Assembly (NCBI GenBank): GCA_016302015.1
Contig: JAEDOJ010000117.1
Span: forward strand, 1-5,147
DNA from: Oscillospiraceae bacterium
GTDB taxonomy: Bacteria > Bacillota_A > Clostridia > Oscillospirales > Oscillospiraceae
Length of the DNA stretch: 5,147 nucleotides
Direction of reading: 5' to 3'
Below the pieces are notes generated by a model. It had not been told where the DNA came from. It saw only the letters and a list, made by a program, of their open reading frames with translations, and did not search any database. This document shows, in pieces, positions 1-5,110 of this stretch (positions within the stretch are counted from its first letter, which is position 1; each line of letters starts with the position of its first letter). The position numbers were made by a program, and so were the translations under genes.

Positions 1-2
1 TA

Positions 3-9
3 CTCCTTT
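3..9 (-). promoter_or_regulatory. Ribosome-binding site of a gene beyond the left edge (likely nusB)
   Basis: The minus strand ends with TAAAGGAGTA, whose AAAGGAG is a strong Shine-Dalgarno core. The start codon would fall just outside the window. In many Firmicutes the yqhY-like gene is followed by nusB, so nusB is the expected neighbour; this is synteny-based inference because no coding sequence of it is visible. Confidence 0.5.
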
Positions 10-22
10 ATGTACGGAATCT

Positions 23-40
23 GGGGTGCGGCCGCACCCC
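23..40. repeat. Perfect 18-bp GC-rich palindrome after the Asp23-family gene
   Basis: The sequence GGGGTGCGGCCGCACCCC is a perfect inverted repeat lying 5 nt beyond the stop codon of the Asp23-family gene. In RNA it could fold to a 7-bp stem with a GGCC loop. On the minus strand it is followed by AGATTCCG rather than a run of Us, so it is not a classical intrinsic terminator. It may be a weak terminator, an mRNA-stabilising 3' hairpin, or a processing signal between this gene and the next. Confidence 0.6.
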
Positions 41-45
41 GGAAA

Positions 46-429
46 TTATTTCTCAGCAGGCGCCTTGGGCACGGCCACGCCGCAGACGTTGACATTGACC
101 TTGGCCGGACGCTCGCCGGTCATGGAGGCCACCTCGTCGGCAATGGCGTTCTGGACGTTTTGCGCCACCTCCATCACCGTGGTGGACATCTTTACCACCA
201 GATTGCAGGTGATCTCAATGCCCTCTTCCCTCAGCGCCACATGGATGCCCCGACGCAGGGACTTCTTGCCGATGATGTTGGAAATATCGAAATTAGCCGT
301 TGCGCTCAGGCCATAAACGCCCTCTACCTCACGGACGGCGGCAGCGGCAATGGAAGCGATGACATCCTCAGAAATCAGAATCTTGCCACACTCCTGTTCA
401 TGAACCAGATATTCTTTCGTATCAGCCAT
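46..429 (-). CDS. Asp23/Gls24 family envelope stress response protein (YqhY-like)
   Basis: A 127-aa Asp23/Gls24-family protein. It has the family N-terminal signature GKILISEDVIASIAAAAVRE (15-34) continuing with VEGVYGLS, a middle region with GIHVALREEGIEITCNLVVK (61-80), and a C-terminal MTGERPAKVNVNVCGVAV stretch (about 103-120). No signal peptide or membrane helix is visible, so it should be cytoplasmic, possibly membrane-associated through partners. Members are linked to cell-envelope stress; the Bacillus paralogue YqhY lies just upstream of nusB and affects acetyl-CoA carboxylase activity. The position right after spoIIIAH, with a ribosome-binding site for another gene following, fits the YqhY type. 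AAGGGAAGG (444-436) ends 6 nt before the ATG. It has its own candidate promoter, so it is probably expressed independently of the sporulation operon. The exact paralogue and function are inference. Confidence 0.92.
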   Translation of the reverse strand: MADTKEYLVHEQECGKILISEDVIASIAAAAVREVEGVYGLSATANFDISNIIGKKSLRRGIHVALREEGIEITCNLVVKMSTTVMEVAQNVQNAIADEVASMTGERPAKVNVNVCGVAVPKAPAEK

Positions 430-435
430 AGTAAA

Positions 436-444
436 CCTTCCCTT
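436..444 (-). promoter_or_regulatory. Ribosome-binding site of the Asp23-family gene
   Basis: AAGGGAAGG on the minus strand, ending 6 nt before the ATG at 429. It is purine-rich and well spaced, supporting that start. Confidence 0.6.
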
Positions 445-482
445 CTGTGCGGTGTTACAGCTCCGCTATGATCTCTTTCCCT

Positions 483-510
483 ATTTTAACACATTTTGAG
501 AAAAAAACAA
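483..510 (-). promoter_or_regulatory. Candidate sigma-A-type promoter for the Asp23-family gene
   Basis: In the 97-bp gap between spoIIIAH and the Asp23-family gene, the minus strand reads TTGTTT (510-505), a 16-nt spacer and TAAAAT (488-483). Transcription would start near 476, leaving a leader of about 45-50 nt before the ATG at 429. The region is AT-rich against its GC-richer surroundings. Four or five of six bases match each consensus box. It would separate a vegetative gene from the sigma-E sporulation operon upstream. This is a motif match only, with no expression data. Confidence 0.5.
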
Positions 511-526
511 TAGGAATTTGAATTTT

Positions 527-1078
527 TCAGTCCACCCCTACCACATGAATGTCAGAAAGGGTGAAATCGGTCTGATTCATTACAATATCCGCCAGCAGCG
601 ACACGTCAGCCTCCGTCAGGCCGGCTTCCGGGGAGGCCACCGCCAGAGAAATGCCCTCGTCTGTGATGTAGGCCACGCAATCCTGATAGCCCTTGGCGAT
701 AACCAGACTTTCGATCTCCGATTCTGCCAGAGCGTCGGCCACAATGCCCTCCAGCTCCCGGCTGGTCTGGGAGGTGTCCTGACCCTCGGCGTAGGCGATG
801 GTTTCCTGCAGAAGGGTCACCGCCTCATCCCGGGCCATTTGACGGGACATCCGCATCTGGGCGAAGGATTCCTGACTGGACTGCTGCACGCTCACCGGGG
901 CGGCCTCAAGCTCATCGGTCTGATTCAGCACCAGAGTGGACTCCCCCAGCACCTTGTCTGCGTCCAGGGTCTGGGTCAGCTCCGGGGTGGCGTTGCCATA
1001 GACCCAGTTCAGGTAAATTCCCCCGCAGACCAGCACCAGAACCCCTGCCACGATCGCATTTCGTTTCCAAATTTTCAT
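527..1078 (-). CDS. spoIIIAH: Stage III sporulation protein AH (SpoIIIAH), SpoIIQ-binding subunit
   Basis: A 183-aa single-pass protein of the mother-cell membrane. Its extracytoplasmic domain pairs with forespore SpoIIQ to bridge the two membranes. Residues 1-6 (MKIWKR) precede a membrane helix at about 7-24. A variable linker runs to about 70, followed by the conserved domain: FAQMRMSRQMARDEAVTLLQ (about 72-91), LVIAKGYQDCVAYI (about 125-138) and IVMNQTDFTLSDIHVV to the end. This matches the ring-building SpoIIIAH core. The frame also contains an ATG at 1093 giving 188 aa, but GGAGG (1091-1087) sits 8 nt ahead of the ATG at 1078 and lies inside that longer reading, so 1078 is the better start. 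The linker is shorter than in Bacillus (about 218 aa total). It is the last spoIIIA gene. Confidence 0.93.
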   Translation of the reverse strand: MKIWKRNAIVAGVLVLVCGGIYLNWVYGNATPELTQTLDADKVLGESTLVLNQTDELEAAPVSVQQSSQESFAQMRMSRQMARDEAVTLLQETIAYAEGQDTSQTSRELEGIVADALAESEIESLVIAKGYQDCVAYITDEGISLAVASPEAGLTEADVSLLADIVMNQTDFTLSDIHVVGVD

Positions 1079-1086
1079 CCTTGACT

Positions 1087-1091
1087 CCTCC
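1087..1091 (-). promoter_or_regulatory. Ribosome-binding site deciding the spoIIIAH start
   Basis: A perfect GGAGG on the minus strand, 8 nt before the ATG at 1078. It lies inside the longer reading frame that starts at 1093, for which no Shine-Dalgarno is visible upstream. It therefore argues for the shorter, 183-aa SpoIIIAH. Confidence 0.75.
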
Positions 1092-1092
1092 A

Positions 1093-1611
1093 TTATTTCA
1101 TTTTGATCACCGTGATTTGATTGGTGCCCAATCCTGTTAGGGAGGCCACCGCCCTGACCAGCTTCAGCTGCACCTCCGGATTCTCCGCACCTTCACAGAG
1201 GATCAGCGCCCCCTGAAACCGGGGATAGGACACGGCTGATACTGCTGCTTTATCATATGCGCTCCCCTCGGACAAAATCACGGTTTTCCTGTCCTCGCTG
1301 TTTCGATCCGATTCGGCAGAAATCTGAACATCCGTCTGATACTCGGTCCGCGAGCCTTTTTCCAGCGTCAGCATCACCTGCACCTGCCCTGCCCCGGAGC
1401 ACATGGAGAGCAGCTCATTTAACCGCTGCTCCATTTCATGAACATAGACCATGTCCCTGTCCTCCTCGCAAGCCTGCGCTTCCGCCGGCTCCTCCTTGCT
1501 CCAATCCGGCAGCAGAAGCAGTCCCACCCCAAGCAGAAGGATCACGATGGCATATTTCTGCTTTTTCAAACCTTTTGTCAGCTTCTCCAGAATATTATTC
1601 AGCTTCTCCAT
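1093..1611 (-). CDS. spoIIIAG: Stage III sporulation protein AG (SpoIIIAG), ring-forming channel subunit
   Basis: A 172-aa single-pass protein. A short basic cytoplasmic N-terminus with KGLKKQK (about 13-19) precedes one membrane helix at 20-35. An acidic linker follows (about 39-55), then a soluble domain lying between the two membranes. Family hallmarks are MCSGAGQVQVMLTLEKG (about 70-86) and the C-terminal RFQGALILCEGAENPEVQLK (131-150), running on through LVRAVASLTGL to the end. SpoIIIAG forms a large oligomeric ring in the space between mother cell and forespore, with a fold related to secretion-system ring-building domains. The Bacillus protein is about 229 aa, so the variable linker is shorter here. 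AGGAG (1626-1622) and GGAG (1620-1617) lie 10 and 5 nt before the ATG. The TAA overlaps an ATG at 1093 (TAATG), which is probably not the real spoIIIAH start. Confidence 0.94.
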   Translation of the reverse strand: MEKLNNILEKLTKGLKKQKYAIVILLLGVGLLLLPDWSKEEPAEAQACEEDRDMVYVHEMEQRLNELLSMCSGAGQVQVMLTLEKGSRTEYQTDVQISAESDRNSEDRKTVILSEGSAYDKAAVSAVSYPRFQGALILCEGAENPEVQLKLVRAVASLTGLGTNQITVIKMK

Positions 1612-2080
1612 ACAAGCTCCACTCCTGTTGCTCCGGCGGAATATCCAGATCCTCCGTCAGTATTTCGCATAACCGCTCTATTTGCGCCGAATTCGCCGTC
1701 CCCGTCAGCTTCACATGAACCGGCACCGGAAGGTCTCCCCCGGACAGGCGAACCTCCGCCTGCAGGATCGCTCCCACCGCCGACGCCTGTTCTTCGATAT
1801 AATCCTCCGTGGCGGCTCGGATATAATCCGCCATTTCCTGAGATTTTTCCGTTAAAAACGAGGTATCCAACTGGTATTGCTCCAGAAACCCCTCCAATTG
1901 ATTTGAAACATCCTTCATGTCCAGATGGAGCAGCGGTCGGATTGCGACCAAAAGGATTAAAACGCCCCCCACCAGCCGTACCACCCGATTCATGGCAGGC
2001 TTTTTCACCAGAATCACCGCCGGGACGGAGATCATGCACACGGCGATCACCGAAATCAGATAGGCTCGAACGCCCTCCAC
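1595..2080 (-). CDS. spoIIIAF: Stage III sporulation protein AF (SpoIIIAF), GTG start
   Basis: A 161-aa protein with two N-terminal membrane helices (about residues 5-25 and 33-52, including VVRLVGGVLILLVAIRPLL) and a C-terminal soluble domain of about 110 residues. That domain ends in LTEDLDIPPEQQEW, like the conserved SpoIIIAF tail and similar to ring-forming domains of this system. The open frame extends 68 codons further upstream inside spoIIIAE, but that stretch does not look like SpoIIIAF. I therefore chose the GTG at 2080, which overlaps the spoIIIAE TAG by one base and has AAAGGTGG (2095-2088) 7 nt upstream. It is shorter than the Bacillus protein (about 206 aa), with the family core intact. 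The 3' end overlaps spoIIIAG by 17 nt, and its codons for QEWS carry the spoIIIAG ribosome-binding site. Confidence 0.92.
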   Translation of the reverse strand: MEGVRAYLISVIAVCMISVPAVILVKKPAMNRVVRLVGGVLILLVAIRPLLHLDMKDVSNQLEGFLEQYQLDTSFLTEKSQEMADYIRAATEDYIEEQASAVGAILQAEVRLSGGDLPVPVHVKLTGTANSAQIERLCEILTEDLDIPPEQQEWSLYGEAE

Positions 2081-3132
2081 TACACCACCACCTTTACAAA
2101 GCAAACGCAGGAAATCAGCAGGAGGAAACAGGTTGTCCCGCACATGGCCAGAAGATAGCCCATGGCGGTGGAAAAATGTTTCATCAGCTTCACGTGCTGG
2201 GGCAGTCCCACCGTGCCGCCCACGGCTGCAGTGATTTTCAAAAGGAGATACTGAATGCCGATATGGAAAAAGGGCAGAATGCAAATTGCCAGAATGGCGA
2301 TCATGCCGAAGACCCCCACGCTGCTTTTCAAAATGGATGCGCTGGCAAGGAGGGTTTCCGAAGCGTCGGAGATAATTCCGCCTACCACGGGAACCATACC
2401 GGACAGGGTGGCCTTGGTGGCCTTCACCGCCGCCGCATCCGCCGCCCCGGATATCACCCCGGTGATGGAGGTAAAGGCAAGAAAGGCATACACCAGAATC
2501 CGCAGCGCTTTGGAAATCAACCAGCCGATAAATTCCCGCAATTCTGACAACGCCTCATTGGACAGAGCTGATTCCGCAGTCGCCACCGCCAGATAGAAAA
2601 ACACCGCCGGTACCAGCAGCTTGGAAATCAACTGCAAAATCAACTGGGAAAACATCATGGTTCCCGCATATAAGGCGGCAGCCGCCGTCATTCCGCCCCC
2701 TGCGGCAGCCGCGGACGCCAAAACCGGGAGCATACAGGCGCTGTAGTCCGACATTTTCTGCACCGTATCTGTGGCAAGCCCGGTCATGGCCTGGGCCGTA
2801 CCCAGAAACGCCCCGCAGATTCCCAGAGAACCCGCCACGCTCACCGCTCCGCCGTATCCGCTCAGGGAGGAAAAATCCACAACCGAGCACAGCAGGGCAA
2901 TGCCCAGCAATATTCCGCACAGCTTCAGGCCGGACTTCAGGCTGTCCCCCGTGCCACTCAGTCCGGAAAGAATCAGTTCTTTCAGTCCGCCCCAAAAGTC
3001 GGCGTCATGGATTTCCGGCATGATCTCCTCCGCTTCCTCCGGCAAGCCCTCCTCCAAGGTCTCCAGTTCTGTCCCACAGACAGTCGCCGCCAGCAGAAAC
3101 GCAAGCAAAAGACTAATGATCGTTTTCCGCAT
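2080..3132 (-). CDS. spoIIIAE: Stage III sporulation protein AE (SpoIIIAE), polytopic channel subunit
   Basis: The largest membrane subunit of the SpoIIIA complex, 350 aa. It begins with a signal-peptide-like segment (MRKTIISLLLAFLLAATVCG) and an acidic stretch with a glutamate-rich run (about 22-45). Multiple hydrophobic helices follow at about 68-86, 95-117, 133-158, 160-186, 203-228, 270-300 and 320-347. Family-typical stretches include KMSDYSACMLPVLA (126-139), a glycine/alanine-rich TATA-like region, and SGMVPVVGGIISDASETLL (244-262). The length is shorter than the Bacillus protein (about 399 aa). The ATG is one nt after the spoIIIAD stop, with GGAGG (3142-3138) 5 nt upstream. The 3' codons (VKVVV-stop) contain AAAGGTGG, the ribosome-binding site of spoIIIAF. 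Ten cysteines are spread through the membrane region, an unusual number for this family as I know it. Confidence 0.95.
   Translation of the reverse strand: MRKTIISLLLAFLLAATVCGTELETLEEGLPEEAEEIMPEIHDADFWGGLKELILSGLSGTGDSLKSGLKLCGILLGIALLCSVVDFSSLSGYGGAVSVAGSLGICGAFLGTAQAMTGLATDTVQKMSDYSACMLPVLASAAAAGGGMTAAAALYAGTMMFSQLILQLISKLLVPAVFFYLAVATAESALSNEALSELREFIGWLISKALRILVYAFLAFTSITGVISGAADAAAVKATKATLSGMVPVVGGIISDASETLLASASILKSSVGVFGMIAILAICILPFFHIGIQYLLLKITAAVGGTVGLPQHVKLMKHFSTAMGYLLAMCGTTCFLLLISCVCFVKVVV
2088..2095 (-). promoter_or_regulatory. Ribosome-binding site deciding the spoIIIAF GTG start
   Basis: AAAGGTGG on the minus strand, 7 nt before the GTG at 2080 and embedded in the final Lys-Val-Val codons of spoIIIAE. 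It favours the GTG over the long upstream extension of the frame. Confidence 0.7.
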
Positions 3133-3133
3133 T

Positions 3134-3526
3134 TCAACCTCCAGCCATGGTTTCCACCATTTCGATCACCGCTTCCAGCAGCGGCAGCGCCACATACAGC
3201 GCCAGAATTCCGCCGCAGATTTCCACCAGATTTCCAATGGCCGACTCCCCGGCATCCACGCAAACCGTGGCGCAAATCTGGGTGATCAGCCCGATGCCCA
3301 GAGTTTTCAGCATAGGTGCCATTAAGGTCTTGTCCAGACCCGCCAGATTTCGGAGCTTTCCCAGAAATTCCACCACCGGCGCCGCCAACTGCAGCAGCAG
3401 CACGCCAATGAGGACGCAGGCTCCCAGAGATAAGAGGATTGCCATTTCCCTGCTCTGCTTTTTCAGCAGCGCCGTCAAAACCACCGTCAGCAGAGCGATG
3501 ACAGCCGCAGATAAAAAGGTCTCCAT
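3134..3526 (-). CDS. spoIIIAD: Stage III sporulation protein AD (SpoIIIAD)
   Basis: A 130-aa polytopic membrane protein with the length and layout of SpoIIIAD. Hydrophobic segments lie at about residues 4-21, 28-49, 74-90 and 99-120. The most characteristic stretch is LKTLGIGLITQICATVCVDAG (starting about 73) followed by ESAIGNLVE, matching the conserved family core with its DAGESA motif. It is a channel membrane subunit of the mother-cell SpoIIIA complex. The start overlaps the spoIIIAC stop by one base. No good Shine-Dalgarno is visible (AGGACC is too distant), so translation is probably re-initiation coupled. The last codons (MAGG-stop) contain GGAGG, which serves as ribosome-binding site of spoIIIAE. 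Confidence 0.94.
   Translation of the reverse strand: METFLSAAVIALLTVVLTALLKKQSREMAILLSLGACVLIGVLLLQLAAPVVEFLGKLRNLAGLDKTLMAPMLKTLGIGLITQICATVCVDAGESAIGNLVEICGGILALYVALPLLEAVIEMVETMAGG
3138..3142 (-). promoter_or_regulatory. Ribosome-binding site of spoIIIAE inside spoIIIAD
   Basis: GGAGG on the minus strand, 5 nt before the spoIIIAE ATG (3132). It is formed by the Gly-Gly codons at the end of spoIIIAD, so the two genes share sequence and are probably translated together. Confidence 0.7.
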
Positions 3527-3720
3527 CAGAAATGAAAAAGGTCCTTCACCAGATCAAAGAGCTGGGCAATTTTCTGAACCACAATCAGCAGAACCACCAC
3601 AAGTCCTGCCAATGTTGTCATGGTGGCCTGCTCTTCCCGGCCGGACCGTACCAGCACCTGATTCAAAATGGAAACAATGATCCCCACGGCGGCAATTTTA
3701 AAGATCAGATCGATTTCCAT
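3526..3720 (-). CDS. spoIIIAC: Stage III sporulation protein AC (SpoIIIAC)
   Basis: A 64-aa, two-helix membrane protein with the compact SpoIIIAC pattern. The first membrane segment is at about residues 5-23 (FKIAAVGIIVSILNQVLV). A short polar loop RSGREEQ at 26-31 is followed by TMTTLAGLVVVLLIVVQKI at about 33-51 and a short amphipathic tail. The length is nearly identical to family members (about 65-68 aa). It is one of the small membrane subunits of the SpoIIIA channel and is related to SpoIIIAD. The start lies 2 nt after the spoIIIAB stop. I see no convincing Shine-Dalgarno in the preceding 20 nt, so it probably relies on ribosomes finishing spoIIIAB. Its TGA overlaps the spoIIIAD ATG by one base (TGATG). 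Confidence 0.94.
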   Translation of the reverse strand: MEIDLIFKIAAVGIIVSILNQVLVRSGREEQATMTTLAGLVVVLLIVVQKIAQLFDLVKDLFHF

Positions 3721-3722
3721 CG

Positions 3723-4223
3723 CTATACCAGAACGATGGCAAGGGCAAGACCGGTGCAGATTCCCAAGGCGGCATAGCCCTTCGCCAGAGGCTTTTTTTC
3801 CTTCTCGTAGCGAAGGATGGCGGTTCGCAGCCTCTGTTGGGTCAGATCCAGCAGGCGGTTTTCTCCCTCCAGATCATACCGTCCCAGGGAGCCGAACAGC
3901 TCCAAAACCGCCATCATGGCGTCATTGGGGAGAGACAACTGTTCCGCCGCCTTCTGCGCCGCTTTTGTTCTGGGAAAATTGTCCTCCAGAGCCTGTGCAT
4001 AGGCCAGAAGAAAGCTGTTGACCCCGCCGTGAACACCGGCAGCCGACAGCCTGCACACCTTGGCAACCGGCAGCATTGTATAGTTCATTTCACATTTTAA
4101 CAGCTCCAAAGCAGCGGATAAGTCCCTCAATTGCTGCATTTCCCGAAAAAACCGGACGGCCTTTCCGATGCCCGCACTGCCCGCTCCAAAGACAATCAAG
4201 CAGGCGCCGATGATTTTAAGCAT
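3723..4223 (-). CDS. spoIIIAB: Stage III sporulation protein AB (SpoIIIAB)
   Basis: A 166-aa membrane protein matching SpoIIIAB, which is distantly GspF-like and is thought to be the platform partner of the SpoIIIAA ATPase. A hydrophobic N-terminal segment spans residues 2-20. A mainly helical cytoplasmic region follows, containing the family-typical ALELLKCEMNYTMLP stretch (about 38-52) and the LGRYDLEGE motif (about 113-121). A second hydrophobic segment closes the protein at about 148-166. The length is close to the Bacillus protein (about 171 aa). The ATG overlaps the last 8 nt of spoIIIAA. A purine-rich AAGGAAAGG lies about 10 nt upstream inside the last spoIIIAA codons, so translation is probably coupled. 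The stop codon is 2 nt before the spoIIIAC start. Confidence 0.93.
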   Translation of the reverse strand: MLKIIGACLIVFGAGSAGIGKAVRFFREMQQLRDLSAALELLKCEMNYTMLPVAKVCRLSAAGVHGGVNSFLLAYAQALEDNFPRTKAAQKAAEQLSLPNDAMMAVLELFGSLGRYDLEGENRLLDLTQQRLRTAILRYEKEKKPLAKGYAALGICTGLALAIVLV

Positions 4224-5097
4224 TTGTATCCAACCTTTCCTTTTTCAGACTTCGGTCAGGCAAAATCGTAATCAGATTTTCAAAAATTCTCCGCTCCAGC
4301 AGTTCCCGGTACACCTGCCGCCGGGACAGTTCCTCCCGGTTGGCGGCGTGAGCCGTTGCCAGAAACTTTACGCCGCAATAGGAAGCCTGCATCATCGCCT
4401 CCACATCCTCTTTTGCCGTAATTTCGTCCAGAGCAATCCACTGAGGATTCATGGAACGGAGCATCAGGGAAATGGCAAGGGACTTTTTCACCGCCGACAT
4501 CACATCGGTATGACAGCCCAGATCAAACTGGGGCAGGCCGTCCATGCAGGCCGCCAGCTCCATCCGCTCGTCCGCCACGCAGATCCTCCAGCCGAAATTC
4601 TGAGATAATTGTCGGATCAAGTCCCGTAACAGGGTGGTTTTCCCCCGTCCCGGCGGGCCAATCACCAGGGTGGAGGCCGGATGGGTCCAAAGATAGGTCT
4701 TCACCTCGTCGGCAACCCCTTTCATGCTTTTTGCCACCCGCAGGTTCAGGGAGGAGATTTCCCGAATAGAGGTCAGTTCTCCCCTCTGATAAACCCCGGT
4801 GCCGCAAAGACCCATACGGTGACCGCCGGGCAGAGTGACAAAGCCCTGCCGGAGCATTTCCTGGGCCGCATACACAGCCTGTCCTGTGGCATTGCCCACC
4901 ATCTGCTCCAGCCATCCCGCCTTGGTTCTTCCGCAATCCAGAATTTCTTCTCTGCTGTCCCACCGGTAAAACACTGGTTGTCCCAGCCGGAACCGCAGTT
5001 CCTCCAATTTTTCCTGTTTGTCCGGCGACAGAGCCGAAACCGCCCGCTTCACTGCCTCCGGACATACCGTCAATGCCTGTCTTACCTCTTGTATCAC
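4216..5097 (-). CDS. spoIIIAA: Stage III sporulation protein AA (SpoIIIAA), secretion-type ATPase
   Basis: This is the cytoplasmic ATPase of the SpoIIIA-SpoIIQ channel, related to ATPases of type II/IV secretion systems, and thought to energise or assemble the complex in the mother cell. Counting from the GTG at 5097 (293 aa), a Walker A motif GPPGRGKTT lies at about residues 147-155. An ADERMELA segment (family DER motif) follows at about 175, a Walker B-type strand WIALDEI at about 220-226, and ATAHA at about 247-251. All nucleotide-binding residues look intact, and the length is close to the roughly 307 aa of the Bacillus protein. The reading frame stays open upstream to the window edge, and another GTG at 5118 would give 300 aa. 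I prefer 5097 because GGGAG (5110-5106) sits 8 nt ahead of it, while the 5118 GTG has no visible Shine-Dalgarno. The resulting N-terminus (VIQEVRQAL) also resembles family starts. The 3' end overlaps spoIIIAB by 8 nt. Confidence 0.95.
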   Translation of the reverse strand: MIQEVRQALTVCPEAVKRAVSALSPDKQEKLEELRFRLGQPVFYRWDSREEILDCGRTKAGWLEQMVGNATGQAVYAAQEMLRQGFVTLPGGHRMGLCGTGVYQRGELTSIREISSLNLRVAKSMKGVADEVKTYLWTHPASTLVIGPPGRGKTTLLRDLIRQLSQNFGWRICVADERMELAACMDGLPQFDLGCHTDVMSAVKKSLAISLMLRSMNPQWIALDEITAKEDVEAMMQASYCGVKFLATAHAANREELSRRQVYRELLERRIFENLITILPDRSLKKERLDTNA

Positions 5098-5105
5098 TGC
5101 ACTCA

Positions 5106-5110
5106 CTCCC
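5106..5110 (-). promoter_or_regulatory. Ribosome-binding site favouring the spoIIIAA GTG at 5097
   Basis: GGGAG on the minus strand, 8 nt before the GTG at 5097. The competing GTG at 5118 has only AT-rich and mixed sequence upstream (ATAGA immediately before it) and no Shine-Dalgarno. Confidence 0.55.

Noticed and set aside
10..471. A 153-codon plus-strand open frame opposite the Asp23-family gene
   Set aside because: The antisense frame has no family signature, while the minus-strand protein is clearly Asp23/Gls24; treated as a shadow.
511..526. Repeated GAATTT units just after the spoIIIAH stop
   Set aside because: A short AT-rich direct repeat with no stable hairpin, so not supportable as a terminator.
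518..1084. A 188-codon plus-strand open frame nearly the mirror of spoIIIAH
   Set aside because: It covers almost the same span as a recognisable SpoIIIAH and its His/Gly/Leu-rich translation matches nothing known; an antisense shadow.
2081..2284. A 68-codon N-terminal extension of the spoIIIAF frame within spoIIIAE
   Set aside because: It is rich in His, Arg and Gly, unlike SpoIIIAF, and lies in another frame of the conserved spoIIIAE C-terminus. A good ribosome-binding site supports the GTG at 2080.
1438..2547. A 369-codon plus-strand open frame antisense to spoIIIAG, spoIIIAF and spoIIIAE
   Set aside because: The translation is low-complexity and rich in Pro, His and Gly with no recognisable domain. 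It lies opposite three clearly conserved genes and spans their boundaries, as expected of a shadow frame in GC-rich DNA.
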